Source: Pseudophaeobacter profundi (lineage in GTDB: Bacteria; Pseudomonadota; Alphaproteobacteria; Rhodobacterales; Rhodobacteraceae). From it: a DNA stretch of 64,000 bases. The DNA lies in assembly GCF_029697505.1 (NCBI RefSeq), contig NZ_JARJEF010000001.1, forward strand, positions 620,001-684,000, written 5' to 3'. Every line of letters starts with the position of its first letter. The first letter of the stretch is position 1. A program made the translations under genes and the position numbers. The notes beneath the pieces are model-generated. The model was not told the DNA's origin and ran no database searches. It saw only the letters and a program-made list of their open reading frames with translations. Positions 32,690-42,707 of this stretch are shown in pieces.

Positions 32690-34537
32690 ATGTTTCTATA
32701 TTCGCCCCTGCGCAAGGCTCTGTGCACGGCTACTTCGCCTCTGTTCTCGGTCAGGCTTACGCGCTTGTCCCTGTCGCTTTGCCTTGCTGTGCTCACCCTG
32801 CCCAACCCAGGCCAGAGTGCCGAAGCCGTTTTAACCGCTCCGGGTGCATCGGATGCACTGCGCCAGCGCTTACAGGGGGCCTCGGCCTCTTTGGCGGCTC
32901 AGGATGCCGTTGATCCGCAAGAGCTGCTGGCCGCTGCCCTGTCGGATTATCGCACTTTGGTTCAGGTGCTCTATGATGCGGGGCATTTTTCGCCGCAGGT
33001 GAACATCCGGATCGACGGCCGCGAGGCGGCGCAGATCCAACCGTTGAACGCACCGCGCCAAATCAATCAGGTGCAGATCACCGTGGTGCCTGGCCCAAGT
33101 TTCCGCTTTGGCCGTGCCCAGATTAGCCCCTGGCCGTCGCCCAGCGAAGTCGAAATTCCCGAAAGTTTTGCCACCGGGCAGCCCGCCAAGACCGGGGTCC
33201 TGCGCGATGTGACCGCCGCAGGTGTAGAGGCCTGGCAACGAGCCGGGCATCCGCAGGCCCGCCTGGGCCAACAGGCCATCACCGCAGATCACCGTGCCGC
33301 CAGGCTGGATGCCCGACTGGCACTGACACCGGGACCACGCTTGCGCTTTGGGAAATTGATTCTCACCACGCCCAGTGCGGTGCAAGAAGCAGCGATCCAG
33401 CGCATTGCCAGCCTGCCCAGCGGAGAAGTCTACCATCCCGACCTGCTGGCCAAATCCGCCACCCGCCTGCGCCGCACCGGTGCGTTTTCGACTGTCACGC
33501 TGCAGCCGCACCCCCAGGCCAACCCCGATGGCACCCTCGACTATGTGGCCAAAGTCGAAGACATGCCACCGCGGCGCCTGTCCTTTGGCGCAGAGATCAG
33601 CTCCTCTGATGGGGTAGAACTCACTGCGACCTGGATGCATCGCAACCTGTTTGGCGGCGCCGAGAAACTGCGCTTTGAAAGCCGGATCACCGGTCTGGGC
33701 GGCAGCAATGACATCGGTGGGCGCATTGCCCTGCGGCTGGATCGTCCAGCAACGCTTGGCCCTGATGACAACCTGTTTTACCTGCTCGAGGTCGAGCGCC
33801 TGGACGAAGAGCATTATTCCGCGACCCAAGCAACGGCTGGTATCGGGGTCCGAAGGGTGTTTTCGGATCAGTTCTTTGCAGAGGCGGCTATCGGCGGCAG
33901 CAGCATTCTGGCCCGCGATGCCTTTGGCAAGCGGCGTTTCAAATTTGTCGCAGGTTTGTTTCGGGCCGAATATGACCAGCGCAACAGCCAGATCAACGCA
34001 ACAGCCGGCTATTTCATCGACGCGCGGCTGATGCCCTTTATCGGGATTGATGGCACGGATTCTGGGCTACAGGTCAAAATGGACGGGCGGCTTTATCATG
34101 GGTTTGGCAGCGATGACCGTATTGTCCTGGCAGGCCGGGCGCAGCTGGGCGCACTGATCGGGCCTTCGCTCAGCAATGCCTCTCCGACATTGCTGTTCTT
34201 TTCCGGCGGGTCGGGATCTGTGCGCGGGCACGAATATCAGTCGCTGGGCATTCCGGTTGGCAATGCCTCGGTGGGTGGGCGTGGCTACCTTGCCCTCTCG
34301 GCAGAACTCCGTGGCAAGCTGAGCGACAAGCTTTCGCTGGTCGGATTTTTCGACATCGGCTATGTGGATAGCGACCCTTTTGTGTCCAGCGCGTCGCAGC
34401 ACCACTCTGGCGCCGGACTAGGCCTGCGCTATGATGTGGCAGGGATCGGGCCACTGCGGGTGGATTTTGCCTATCCGGTGGATGGCGACAGCAGCGACGG
34501 ATTGCAGTTTTACATTGGTATCGGGCAGGCCTTTTGA
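32690..34537 (+). CDS. tamA: TamA: outer-membrane BamA/Omp85-family assembly protein
   Basis: TamA is the outer-membrane half of the translocation and assembly module, which helps insert autotransporters and other outer-membrane proteins. The 615-residue protein has an N-terminal signal (LSLSLCLAVLTLPNPGQSAEA). POTRA repeats occupy about residues 60-290 (INQVQITVVPGPSFRFG and LRFGKLILTTPS). A C-terminal beta-barrel contains the Omp85 segment FSGGSGSVRGHEYQSLG and ends FYIGIGQAF with terminal phenylalanine. The ATG at 32690 follows GGAG. Its stop overlaps the tamB start (TGATG), so the pair is translationally coupled. Confidence 0.92.
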   Translation: MFLYSPLRKALCTATSPLFSVRLTRLSLSLCLAVLTLPNPGQSAEAVLTAPGASDALRQRLQGASASLAAQDAVDPQELLAAALSDYRTLVQVLYDAGHFSPQVNIRIDGREAAQIQPLNAPRQINQVQITVVPGPSFRFGRAQISPWPSPSEVEIPESFATGQPAKTGVLRDVTAAGVEAWQRAGHPQARLGQQAITADHRAARLDARLALTPGPRLRFGKLILTTPSAVQEAAIQRIASLPSGEVYHPDLLAKSATRLRRTGAFSTVTLQPHPQANPDGTLDYVAKVEDMPPRRLSFGAEISSSDGVELTATWMHRNLFGGAEKLRFESRITGLGGSNDIGGRIALRLDRPATLGPDDNLFYLLEVERLDEEHYSATQATAGIGVRRVFSDQFFAEAAIGGSSILARDAFGKRRFKFVAGLFRAEYDQRNSQINATAGYFIDARLMPFIGIDGTDSGLQVKMDGRLYHGFGSDDRIVLAGRAQLGALIGPSLSNASPTLLFFSGGSGSVRGHEYQSLGIPVGNASVGGRGYLALSAELRGKLSDKLSLVGFFDIGYVDSDPFVSSASQHHSGAGLGLRYDVAGIGPLRVDFAYPVDGDSSDGLQFYIGIGQAF

Positions 34538-37500
34538 TGCGACATCTTTCCCCCCTTCGCACGGCGATACTGGTCACATCAGCCCTGTGCCTGACCGGCC
34601 CCGTCCCGCTGGCCGCACAAGACAGCGACGCAGAGCCAAGTTTCCTGGAAAGCTTTCTGCAGGACAACCTGTCGGGCGACAATCAGTTCATTACCGTCAG
34701 CGGGTTAAGCGGCGCTTTTTCCTCGCAGGCGAGCATCGAACAGCTGACGGTCGCGGATGAGGCCGGGGTCTGGCTGGAACTGACCAAGGCCGAGCTGGAC
34801 TGGAACCGCTTGGCACTGCTGCGCGGCGAGTTTCAGGTCAATCATCTGACCGCCGCCGAAATCAAGGTGCTTCGGGCACCGCAGCCCCTGCCAGAAGACC
34901 CCAGCCTGCCCCCCCCCGAGGCCACGCCTTTTCAATTGCCAGAGCTGCCCGTCTCGGTTGAGCTGGGCGAGATCAGTCTGGAGCGCATTGAGCTGGGGCA
35001 GCCGCTGCTTGGCTTTGCGGCCACGCTCAACCTCAATGGCAATCTGAAACTCGCCGATGGCAGCCTGAAAACTGAGCTAAAGGTAAACCGGCTGGACAAG
35101 CCCGGCGACAAACTGCGGCTGCTAGCCGGATACAGCAATGAAAGCCGCCAGATTGATCTGGATCTGGACCTGTCCGAAGCCGCAGACGGGCTGATCGCCA
35201 CCAGCCTGCAACTGCCCGGCCGCCCCAGCCTGCAGCTTACGGCAGCGGGCAGCGGCCCGGTCAAGGACTTCACCGCCAAGATTGCTCTGGCGACGAATGG
35301 CAGCGAACGTCTGGCCGGTGAGGTCGTGCTGAAGGCACAGCCCACCCAGTCAGCCGACACCACCACCGACACAACAGCGCCCACTGCCGGGGGCATCGGC
35401 TTTGCCGCCGATCTTGGCGGAGATATCGATGTGCTGCTGCAACCCGATTTTCGCCCCTTCTTTGGGCCAGACCTGCGGCTGACCCTGCGCGGAACCACTG
35501 CATCCAATGGCGCAGGCCTGACACTGGACAGTTTTGCGCTGCTCAGCCGCGCGCTGCATCTGTCGGGTGCCCTGTCGATGACACCAGCTGGCCAGTTGGA
35601 CACCGCCAATCTGCGCGCAAGCATCACAGCGCCCCAGGGGCAGACAGCGGTGATGTTGCCACTGCCCGGCGCCGATACCACCCTGGCCCAGGCCGAGATT
35701 CTGGCGCAAAAAACCAGCAACGGCCCCTGGTCTATCAATGCCGATCTGCGCCAGCTCAGCCACCCGCAGGCGTTGATTTCGCAGGGCAGCATCAGCGCCC
35801 AGGGCCTGCTGCAACAAGCTGAGGGCGCGCCGCTTTCGCTTGACGGTGATATAAAGGCCAATCTTACGGGGCTGAACCTGCGCGATCCCGCCCTTGCAGC
35901 AGCCATCGGGAGCGATATCTCGCTCTCGACCAATCTCACCTCCGAAGGGCCAGGGGCGCTGGCCCTGTCAGATCTGCTCCTGCAGGGCGAAGATTATCAG
36001 GCCAGCGGCGATCTGGCCTTTCACGGTCTGGATGCCGGACTGGAGGTTGCAGCCGATCTGCGTCTGGGCGCTGCCAGTCTGGCACGGTTTTCTGCGCTGG
36101 CCGACCGCCCGCTGGAGGGGGCGCTACAGGCCCAGCTCAAAGGGGGCTTTACGCCGTTGTCCGGTGCGTTTGACACTGATCTGGCGCTGCAAGGTCAGGG
36201 GCTGACAACTGGCCTGGCCGAACTTGACCGCCTGACCGGCGGCAGCCTTGCGCTGACCTTTGCAGGTGGGCGCGATGCCTCGGGGTTGGCAATCGAAGAT
36301 TTTCAACTCGACAGTGGCCTGATCACGGCCCAGGCCAGCGGTCGGCTGAACAGCACGGACGGCGCGCTGTCCTTGAACGCAGGCCTCAAGGATCTGAATC
36401 CGCTGCTGCCGCAGATGTCCGGACCACTGGGCCTGCAAGGCGAGGTCACCCGCAGCGGCGACAGCCTAAGCGGCACCCTGCGTCTTGAGGGACCAAATGC
36501 CTCTTTTGCGGACCTGGAGGGCCAGGCCACACTGGATGGGGCCGCCGATTTCACCTTTGACGCCAGCCTGAAAGACCTGCAGCGTTTTGTGCCGGACCTG
36601 CCCGGCACCCTGACCGCAACCGGCGAGATCCAGCGCCGGGATGCCCGATGGCAGATCAACGCCAGCACCAAGGCCCCGGCAGGCGCCGAAGCTGAACTTT
36701 CTGGCAGCTTTGATGAAGCCAGCGGTGAAGCTGATATCAGCAGCAGTGGCACGGCCCGGCTGGAGGGGGCAAACCCCTTTATCAAGCCCAACCTGCTAAA
36801 AGGCACCGCGCGTTTTGACCTGGCGCTGAAGGGGCCGCCCAGCCTTGCTGCGCTGCGTGGCAAGATCACCACCGCCGGGGCGTCGCTGGCCCTGCCCGCC
36901 GCGGCGCAACGGCTTGATGACATTGGTGCCACGGTGACGCTGCAAGATTCCCGCGCGCAGATAGAGATCTCGGCCCGTCCGCGCGATGGTGGCAGCCTGC
37001 GCGTGAGCGGCCCTGTATCCCTGACCCCGCCTTTTGAAGGCGCCCTCAACATCGCCATTCAGGAAGCAGTGCTGACGGATAAGCTAATCTATAAAACGAT
37101 TGTAAACGGGAATCTCGATCTGACGGGACAGCTGGCCAGCAACAGCAGATTGAGCGGACGCATCGATATCGGCGAGACCACGATCAACCTCAATACGGCT
37201 GGCGGATCGGTCTCTGCTGCACCTATTCCGCCGCTGCGCCATATCAATGAACCCCGCGCCGTCCGACAGACCCGCGTCCGTGCCGGACTGATCCAAAGCG
37301 GCGCCAGCAGTGGTGGTGCCGGGAGCCTCGCCCTGGATGTGATCATCGACGCACCGGGCCGGATCTATGCCCGTGGGCGCGGCCTGAACGCGGAATTGGG
37401 CGGGCAGGTCCATCTGCGCGGCAATACCGCAGCCCTGGCACCTTCGGGGCAGATCAGCCTGGTGCGCGGCACCTTTGACATTCTGGGGCGACGGCTTGAA

Positions 37501-38016
37501 TTGGACGAGGGCCGCATTACCCTGCTGGGCGATCTGAAACCCTATCTGGAATTCAGATCCTCCGCCAGCACCTCGACCGGCACCGCCACGCTTGAAATCA
37601 CCGGCGCAATTGACGCGCCCCAGATCAAGGTCACCTCTGATCCGCCACGCCCCAGCGATCAGGCGCTGGCGCTCTTGCTCTTTGGTGACAACCTGGATGA
37701 TTTGTCACCGCTGGCGCTGGCACGCCTGGCCAACTCGGCGCTGCAGCTAAGCGGTCGGGGCCTGGGCAACAAGAACGCGCTGCGTGACAAGACAGGTGCC
37801 GACAAGGTCGAACTGGGGCTGGATAACATCGGCTCGGGCTTGCTGGGGATTGGCGGCTACATCAGCGACAAGGCCTATACCGATTTCAACGTCAACACCC
37901 GTGGCGACAGCGAGTTGAGCCTCAATGTGGATCTGACCGATAGCGTCACCGTCACCGGCACTGTCGACAACCAGGGCGAAAGCGGCTTTGGCCTGTTCTT
38001 CAAACGCGATTACTGA
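34537..38016 (+). CDS. tamB: TamB: translocation and assembly module inner-membrane component
   Basis: TamB spans the periplasm from an inner-membrane anchor to TamA and is a long beta-groove protein of the AsmA-like bridge family. The 1159-residue protein has an N-terminal hydrophobic segment (AILVTSALCLTGPVPLAA) and a very long stretch of short beta-repeats rich in Leu, Gly, Asp and Ser. The C-terminal DUF490 domain includes ISLVRGTFDILGRRLELDEG, DQALALLLFG and the terminal GESGFGLFFKRDY. Start and tamA stop overlap as TGATG. A GC-rich hairpin GGGGGCA/TGCCCCC follows the gene at 38031-38047. Confidence 0.92.
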   Translation: MRHLSPLRTAILVTSALCLTGPVPLAAQDSDAEPSFLESFLQDNLSGDNQFITVSGLSGAFSSQASIEQLTVADEAGVWLELTKAELDWNRLALLRGEFQVNHLTAAEIKVLRAPQPLPEDPSLPPPEATPFQLPELPVSVELGEISLERIELGQPLLGFAATLNLNGNLKLADGSLKTELKVNRLDKPGDKLRLLAGYSNESRQIDLDLDLSEAADGLIATSLQLPGRPSLQLTAAGSGPVKDFTAKIALATNGSERLAGEVVLKAQPTQSADTTTDTTAPTAGGIGFAADLGGDIDVLLQPDFRPFFGPDLRLTLRGTTASNGAGLTLDSFALLSRALHLSGALSMTPAGQLDTANLRASITAPQGQTAVMLPLPGADTTLAQAEILAQKTSNGPWSINADLRQLSHPQALISQGSISAQGLLQQAEGAPLSLDGDIKANLTGLNLRDPALAAAIGSDISLSTNLTSEGPGALALSDLLLQGEDYQASGDLAFHGLDAGLEVAADLRLGAASLARFSALADRPLEGALQAQLKGGFTPLSGAFDTDLALQGQGLTTGLAELDRLTGGSLALTFAGGRDASGLAIEDFQLDSGLITAQASGRLNSTDGALSLNAGLKDLNPLLPQMSGPLGLQGEVTRSGDSLSGTLRLEGPNASFADLEGQATLDGAADFTFDASLKDLQRFVPDLPGTLTATGEIQRRDARWQINASTKAPAGAEAELSGSFDEASGEADISSSGTARLEGANPFIKPNLLKGTARFDLALKGPPSLAALRGKITTAGASLALPAAAQRLDDIGATVTLQDSRAQIEISARPRDGGSLRVSGPVSLTPPFEGALNIAIQEAVLTDKLIYKTIVNGNLDLTGQLASNSRLSGRIDIGETTINLNTAGGSVSAAPIPPLRHINEPRAVRQTRVRAGLIQSGASSGGAGSLALDVIIDAPGRIYARGRGLNAELGGQVHLRGNTAALAPSGQISLVRGTFDILGRRLELDEGRITLLGDLKPYLEFRSSASTSTGTATLEITGAIDAPQIKVTSDPPRPSDQALALLLFGDNLDDLSPLALARLANSALQLSGRGLGNKNALRDKTGADKVELGLDNIGSGLLGIGGYISDKAYTDFNVNTRGDSELSLNVDLTDSVTVTGTVDNQGESGFGLFFKRDY

Positions 38017-38030
38017 AGCCCCCCACAAGC

Positions 38031-38047
38031 GGGGGCAGCCTGCCCCC
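38031..38047 (+). terminator. GC-rich hairpin after tamB
   Basis: A 7-bp stem, GGGGGCA/TGCCCCC, with a three-base loop lies 15 bases after the tamB stop. A second possible pairing with CCCCCC at 38020 competes. No proper T-run follows, so it is a weak terminator at best. Confidence 0.45.
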
Positions 38048-38154
38048 CTTGGCAGACAGGCCAGCGGGGGAACCCTTCGTGTCATGCGCCCTTTTCGAAA
38101 CACCGCCAAGGGTTTAGTCTACCCCAAGCCAAGGCTAGTATCTGGATCAAACGC

Positions 38155-39237
38155 ATGACGGACCACCCCGACCGGCCATCGCTCTTGGGGCGCATTAGGA
38201 AACGGCTTGCCCGTCTGCGGCATCAGATGCGCTTTTCAGCCTCTGTGCGCCACCTGCACGGAGCCAGACACAGGGTCGCAGCCGCGGATGAGGTGGTTCT
38301 GGTCGCGCTGGTGCGCGATGGGGCCTATTATCTGGAACCGTTTTTTGAACATTACCGCCGCCTTGGGGTGGCGCATTTTGTCTTTTTCGACAATGGCTCC
38401 AGCGATGACACCCTGGCGCGATTGCGCCAGCAGCCGGGGGTGGTGATCCTGCAGTCGAAACTGCCCTGGGGCCAGTTTGAAAACGACTTCCGCAACTATG
38501 CCGCCAAACGCTACGCCCGCAATCGCTGGTGCCTGATTGTCGACATGGATGAACTATTTGACTTTGAAGGCAGCGCCTCGATCGGTCTTGCAGGTCTGAC
38601 CCGCTATCTGGCGGATCACGGCTATTCCGGGCTGATGGCCCAGATGCTGGAGATGGTCCCAAAGACACCGCTGCGCAGCCTGGCCAACCTGCCTTATGAA
38701 ATGGTGCTGCAACAGTTCTGCTACTGCGATATCAGCACGGTTTCAGCTTATGACTACCACAGCGAAGACAGTGGACTGGCCTATTTCCTACGCCAGAACA
38801 TCCCCCCGGCCCATGCGCCACAGATCCTGTTTGGGGGGCTGCGCGGCAAGGTCTTTGGCGAAAACTGCTGCCTGAGCAAACACCCGCTGATCTTTGTTGG
38901 CCCCGACGTCGCCCCCGCCGTGCATCCGCATGCTTCCTGCGGGCTGCGGCTGGCCCCGATGAGCGCGCTGATCAAGCACTACAAATTTGCCAATGACGCG
39001 CTGGCGCGCGATCACGCCTCTGTGGAACAGGGGGCGATTGGTCACGGCGAAGACCGTCAGCGCCTTATGGTCCTGCGTGAAAACCCGGATCTTAGCCTCT
39101 GGTCCGCCAGTGCCCAGCGTTTCCCCGGTATTGCCGCCCTGCAAGAACAGGGCTTTTTGCTGCGGGATCCCGACTTTGCCACCGCGATAGGCCAGTCAGC
39201 AGAGGCCCCGCAAAGTGCCCATAAAGGTGCCGGATGA
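38155..39237 (+). CDS. Glycosyltransferase family 2 protein (Glyco_tranf_2_4 type)
   Basis: This 360-residue cytosolic glycosyltransferase-like protein has the GT-A nucleotide-sugar features VVLVALVRDGAYYLEPFFEHYRRLG-type start, FFDNGSSDDT and the metal-binding acidic motif VDMDELFDF. It resembles the Glyco_tranf_2_4/GT92-like group often found in capsule or exopolysaccharide loci. No membrane segment is visible. Its stop overlaps the next GT2 start by four bases (ATGA at 39234). The two begin the polysaccharide region. The sugar donor and acceptor are unknown. Confidence 0.85.
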   Translation: MTDHPDRPSLLGRIRKRLARLRHQMRFSASVRHLHGARHRVAAADEVVLVALVRDGAYYLEPFFEHYRRLGVAHFVFFDNGSSDDTLARLRQQPGVVILQSKLPWGQFENDFRNYAAKRYARNRWCLIVDMDELFDFEGSASIGLAGLTRYLADHGYSGLMAQMLEMVPKTPLRSLANLPYEMVLQQFCYCDISTVSAYDYHSEDSGLAYFLRQNIPPAHAPQILFGGLRGKVFGENCCLSKHPLIFVGPDVAPAVHPHASCGLRLAPMSALIKHYKFANDALARDHASVEQGAIGHGEDRQRLMVLRENPDLSLWSASAQRFPGIAALQEQGFLLRDPDFATAIGQSAEAPQSAHKGAG

Positions 39238-40214
39238 CTAACGCCCCCCCAGAGCAGCCCCCTGCTATAAGCGCGGTTGTGATAGGCCGCAACGAAGGCA
39301 CACGCCTGCTGGCCTGCCTGGCCTCGCTGCAACCGCAGGTGCAACGGTTGATCTATGTCGACAGCGGCTCCAGCGATGGGTCGGTTGCCGCTGCCCGCAG
39401 CCTTGGGGTAGAGGTGGTGGCACTGGATATGACGCGGCCCTTTACCGCCGCCCGCGCCCGCAATGCCGGCTTGGCAGAGTTGAGCACGCAAGAGGGCTTT
39501 GTGCAGCTGGTCGATGGCGACTGCGAGGTCGATGCCGCCTGGATCCCGCAGGCCGCCGAGTTTTTGCGCCAGAACCCGCGCGTTGCCGTGGTCTGTGGCC
39601 GCCGCCGCGAACGCTTTCCCGAAGCTTCTATCTACAATCAGATCTGCGACGCGGAATGGGACACCCCCATCGGTGAGGCCCTGGCCTGCGGTGGCGATGC
39701 CCTGATGCGGCTCTCGGCGCTGCGCGCGGTCTCGGGCTACCGCGAAGACCTTATTGCCGGGGAAGAGCCCGAACTCTGCCTGCGCCTGCGCCGCGAGGGC
39801 TGGAAAATCTGGCGGCTTGAGGCAGAGATGACCCTGCACGACGCCCAGATGACCCGGTTTCGTCAGTGGTGGATACGCAGCCGCCGCGCCGGATATGCCT
39901 TTGCGGCCGGTGCCGCGCTGCATGGCAAGGCACAAGAACGCCACTGGGTCAAAGAAACCCGCCGCGCGGTATTGTGGGGGATGGTACTGCCAGGAAGCGC
40001 GCTCCTTCTGGCCATGCTGTTCTCACCCTGGGCGCTACTGCTCTTGCTGCTCTATCCACTGCAACTGCTGCGATTGAGCCCTCGTTTGGGGCTACGTCCG
40101 GCCCTATTTTCCATTCTTGGAAAATTGGCCGAAAGCACCGGCATCGCCGAGCATTTCTGGCACCGCCTGCACGGAACCCACCGCAAGATCATGGAATACA
40201 AACAGCCCCGGTAG
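39234..40214 (+). CDS. Glycosyltransferase family 2 protein
   Basis: The 326-residue GT2 enzyme has the N-terminal ISAVVIGRNEGTRLLACLASL, the donor-binding VDSGSSDGS, the DXD-like QLVDGDCEVD and the acceptor-base region GEEPELCLRLRREGW with the ED/EE motif. Two C-terminal hydrophobic segments (WGMVLPGSALLLAMLF and WALLLLLLYPLQLL) probably anchor it at the membrane. It is coupled to the upstream glycosyltransferase and convergent, with a six-base gap, to a WecG-type gene. It is likely part of repeat-unit assembly on a lipid carrier. Confidence 0.88.
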   Translation: MTNAPPEQPPAISAVVIGRNEGTRLLACLASLQPQVQRLIYVDSGSSDGSVAAARSLGVEVVALDMTRPFTAARARNAGLAELSTQEGFVQLVDGDCEVDAAWIPQAAEFLRQNPRVAVVCGRRRERFPEASIYNQICDAEWDTPIGEALACGGDALMRLSALRAVSGYREDLIAGEEPELCLRLRREGWKIWRLEAEMTLHDAQMTRFRQWWIRSRRAGYAFAAGAALHGKAQERHWVKETRRAVLWGMVLPGSALLLAMLFSPWALLLLLLYPLQLLRLSPRLGLRPALFSILGKLAESTGIAEHFWHRLHGTHRKIMEYKQPR

Positions 40215-40220
40215 CGCGCA

Positions 40221-41024
40221 CTACTTCGACGCGAAAATCCGCATCGCCGCCCAGATGTGCCCAGGCAGAATGGCAAAGCACTTGGCATAGCGCGGGATCA
40301 TTCGCGCCGGGCTGCTGAGCGCACGCCACAGCCACTCCATAGCGATTTTGCGCAGCCAAAGCGGCGCGCGGATCTGGTGCCCGCCAAAGAAATCAAGCCC
40401 TGCCCCGATAGAGGCGAAGCCAACCGCAGGCGCAATCTGGCGGCCACGATGGGCCAGGCTTTCCTGTTTTGGCGCCCCAAGGGCCAAAAAACACAGCCGG
40501 ATGCCCTTGCGCTTTAGGGTTTCAAGGATCTCTTGGGCCTCATCTCCCTGTGGATCGAACACCCCCGAGGGCGCATGACACCAGGCCAGATCCAGTCCGG
40601 CAACCTGCGCCCCCAGATAGTCTGCCGCATCCTGCAAAGCCCTGTCTGTACTGCCGACCAGGGCAACCGGCACCCCGGCGGCGGCGGCCAGTCGACACAG
40701 GGGCAGTATCAGATCAGATCCCGGCATCAGTTCCACCTCGCGCTTTGCCAAGCGGGACAGCCAGACAATGGGGCGCCCATCCGCCACCACCAGATCCTGG
40801 CCGAGATAGGCCTCCAGGAAGGGTTTGCTCTGCGCCAGTTTGACCAAATGATCCAGATTCACAGTCGCCAGAGCAAAGCCCTCTCCCGCTGCAAAACGCG
40901 CGAGAACTTCACTTTCCAACGCGGCCTTGCTGGGCACATTGACTGTGACACGCTGGCCCTGAAACTCAAAAAACAAACATTCACCCCCGGCGCGCGCTCT
41001 TGGAACCAAAGCGCGCAATGTCAC
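40221..41024 (-). CDS. WecG/TagA/CpsF family glycosyltransferase
   Basis: This family (GT26) transfers a sugar, often N-acetylmannosaminuronate or a related residue, to a lipid-linked intermediate. The 267-residue protein shows the family pattern FALATVNLDHLV, VADGRPIVWLSRL, VPVALVGSTDRAL, FLALGAPKQE and GFASIGAGLDFFGG, followed by APLWLRKIAMEWLWRALSSP. It is the only minus-strand gene between the GT2 pair and the O-antigen-ligase-like gene. Exopolysaccharide assembly is the likely role. Confidence 0.9.
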   Translation of the reverse strand: MTLRALVPRARAGGECLFFEFQGQRVTVNVPSKAALESEVLARFAAGEGFALATVNLDHLVKLAQSKPFLEAYLGQDLVVADGRPIVWLSRLAKREVELMPGSDLILPLCRLAAAAGVPVALVGSTDRALQDAADYLGAQVAGLDLAWCHAPSGVFDPQGDEAQEILETLKRKGIRLCFLALGAPKQESLAHRGRQIAPAVGFASIGAGLDFFGGHQIRAPLWLRKIAMEWLWRALSSPARMIPRYAKCFAILPGHIWAAMRIFASK

Positions 41025-41243
41025 CCAGATATGTGCAACCCAATAATTTGCACCGCGCAGCCGCTCTCTTTCAGATTGGCCGAATCTGGTCTTTCACGAT
41101 ATTATACAGAACCTTGCCTGATATTTCGCGTTCAAAGATCAACTAGTTAAGACAGAAATTTTAGCCATCGATGCGAACAAACTGACCCATCCTGGCCACC
41201 ATATGCACATTGCGCTGCCGCAATTGAAAAGTATCCTGCCACC

Positions 41244-42707
41244 ATGCCCAACGCCCTTGCCTACCTGATGCTGCTGCTCTGGCCTTTGGTCAGCCTGGTC
41301 CTGTTTCGCCGCCTATCATTGGAGCGCGCGATCCTATGGTGCATTCTCGGTGGCTATCTTCTGCTGCCACCGGTGGCAGAATTCGATCTGCCCCTGGTGC
41401 CGGATATGGACAAGTTTACCATTCCCGCAATCATGGCCTTTATTCTCTGTGCCGGGTTGCTGCGCAAGAAAGTGCCGTTGCTGCCGCATCATCCGCTGGC
41501 CCGCCTGCTGATGATACTGTTTGTTATTGCCGTGGTGCCTACGGTGCTGACCAATGGCGACCCCATCATATTCCAGGTACTGGCCGGGTCTGATCCCATT
41601 GTCTTTCTCACCGATATGCTGCCGGGGCTGCGCTGGCGCGATCTGGGCTCGGTGATGATCAATCAGGTGATTGTCCTGATGCCTTTCTTGCTGGCACGGC
41701 GCTACCTGTCCAGCCCGGAAAGCCAAAAAGAGCTGTTGCTGGCGCTGTGCATTGCCGGCCTTGCCTATTCGCTGCCCGCGCTGTTGGAGATCCGCCTTAG
41801 CCCGCAGATCAACACCATGATCTATGGGTTTTTCCAGCATGATTTTTCCCAGACCATGCGGCAAGGGGGCTTTCGTCCAATTGTATTCTTGCCGCATCCG
41901 CTGTGGCTGGCGCTGTTCATGTTTTCGGCACTGATGGCCTGCACCGCGCTGGCCCGCGCCGCCCAGGGGCCCAGCCGACTGCGCTTTGGTCTGGCCAGCC
42001 TTTATCTGTTCGGCATTCTCTACCTATGCAAGAGCTTTGCTTCGCTGGCCTATGGGCTGAGCTTTGTGCCGCTGGTGGCACTGGCCTCGGCGCGCTGGCA
42101 GATCCGGGTTGCACTTGCCCTGGCCGCTGTCGCCATCACCTATCCAATGCTGCGCAATCTGGGGCTTATCCCAACCGAGGCCATACTGGCGCAGGCCGAA
42201 GCCATCAGCCCGGCACGGGCGCAGTCGCTGGGCTATCGCTTTGACAATGAAGCCATCTTGCTCGAGCGGGCCGCCGAAAAGCCCTGGTTTGGCTGGGGCG
42301 GTTGGGGGCGCAATCTGATCCGGGATATCGAAACCGGCGCGATAATCTCGATCCCGGATGGCCACTGGATCCTGGTCTTTGGCACCTTTGGCTGGTTTGG
42401 CTATCTGGCGGAAATGGGGCTGCTCTGTTCGCCGCTGCTGTTGCTAGGGATCGAGATCCGGCGGCGGCGGGGGCGCGATATCTCACCCTATTCTACCGCC
42501 ATCGCACTGATCCTGGCCGCCACCATGATGGATATGCTGCTCAATGATACGCTGGTGCCGATGACCTGGCTTTGTGCCGGATCAGTCCTTGGCTATGCAG
42601 AACGCCTGCGCGATCCAACTGTGTTTTCGCGCAAGCGCCCCCTGTTCCAAGGCAGGCAGATCTTGATGCCGCAGCCTCCATCATCCACGTCACGCAGCCG
42701 GATATAG
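41244..42707 (+). CDS. O-antigen ligase/polymerase-like membrane protein
   Basis: The 487-residue protein has about 11-12 hydrophobic segments and the large periplasmic loop typical of WaaL/Wzy-type proteins. The late segment ERAAEKPWFGWGGWGRN is followed by PDGHWILVFGTFGWFGYLAEMG, a pattern characteristic of O-antigen ligase domain proteins. It could polymerise repeat units (Wzy) or ligate them to an acceptor. No strong ribosome site precedes 41244, and the gap upstream (41025-41243) shows no clear feature. It is the last gene before the PKS operon, which starts 306 bases later. Confidence 0.83.
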   Translation: MPNALAYLMLLLWPLVSLVLFRRLSLERAILWCILGGYLLLPPVAEFDLPLVPDMDKFTIPAIMAFILCAGLLRKKVPLLPHHPLARLLMILFVIAVVPTVLTNGDPIIFQVLAGSDPIVFLTDMLPGLRWRDLGSVMINQVIVLMPFLLARRYLSSPESQKELLLALCIAGLAYSLPALLEIRLSPQINTMIYGFFQHDFSQTMRQGGFRPIVFLPHPLWLALFMFSALMACTALARAAQGPSRLRFGLASLYLFGILYLCKSFASLAYGLSFVPLVALASARWQIRVALALAAVAITYPMLRNLGLIPTEAILAQAEAISPARAQSLGYRFDNEAILLERAAEKPWFGWGGWGRNLIRDIETGAIISIPDGHWILVFGTFGWFGYLAEMGLLCSPLLLLGIEIRRRRGRDISPYSTAIALILAATMMDMLLNDTLVPMTWLCAGSVLGYAERLRDPTVFSRKRPLFQGRQILMPQPPSSTSRSRI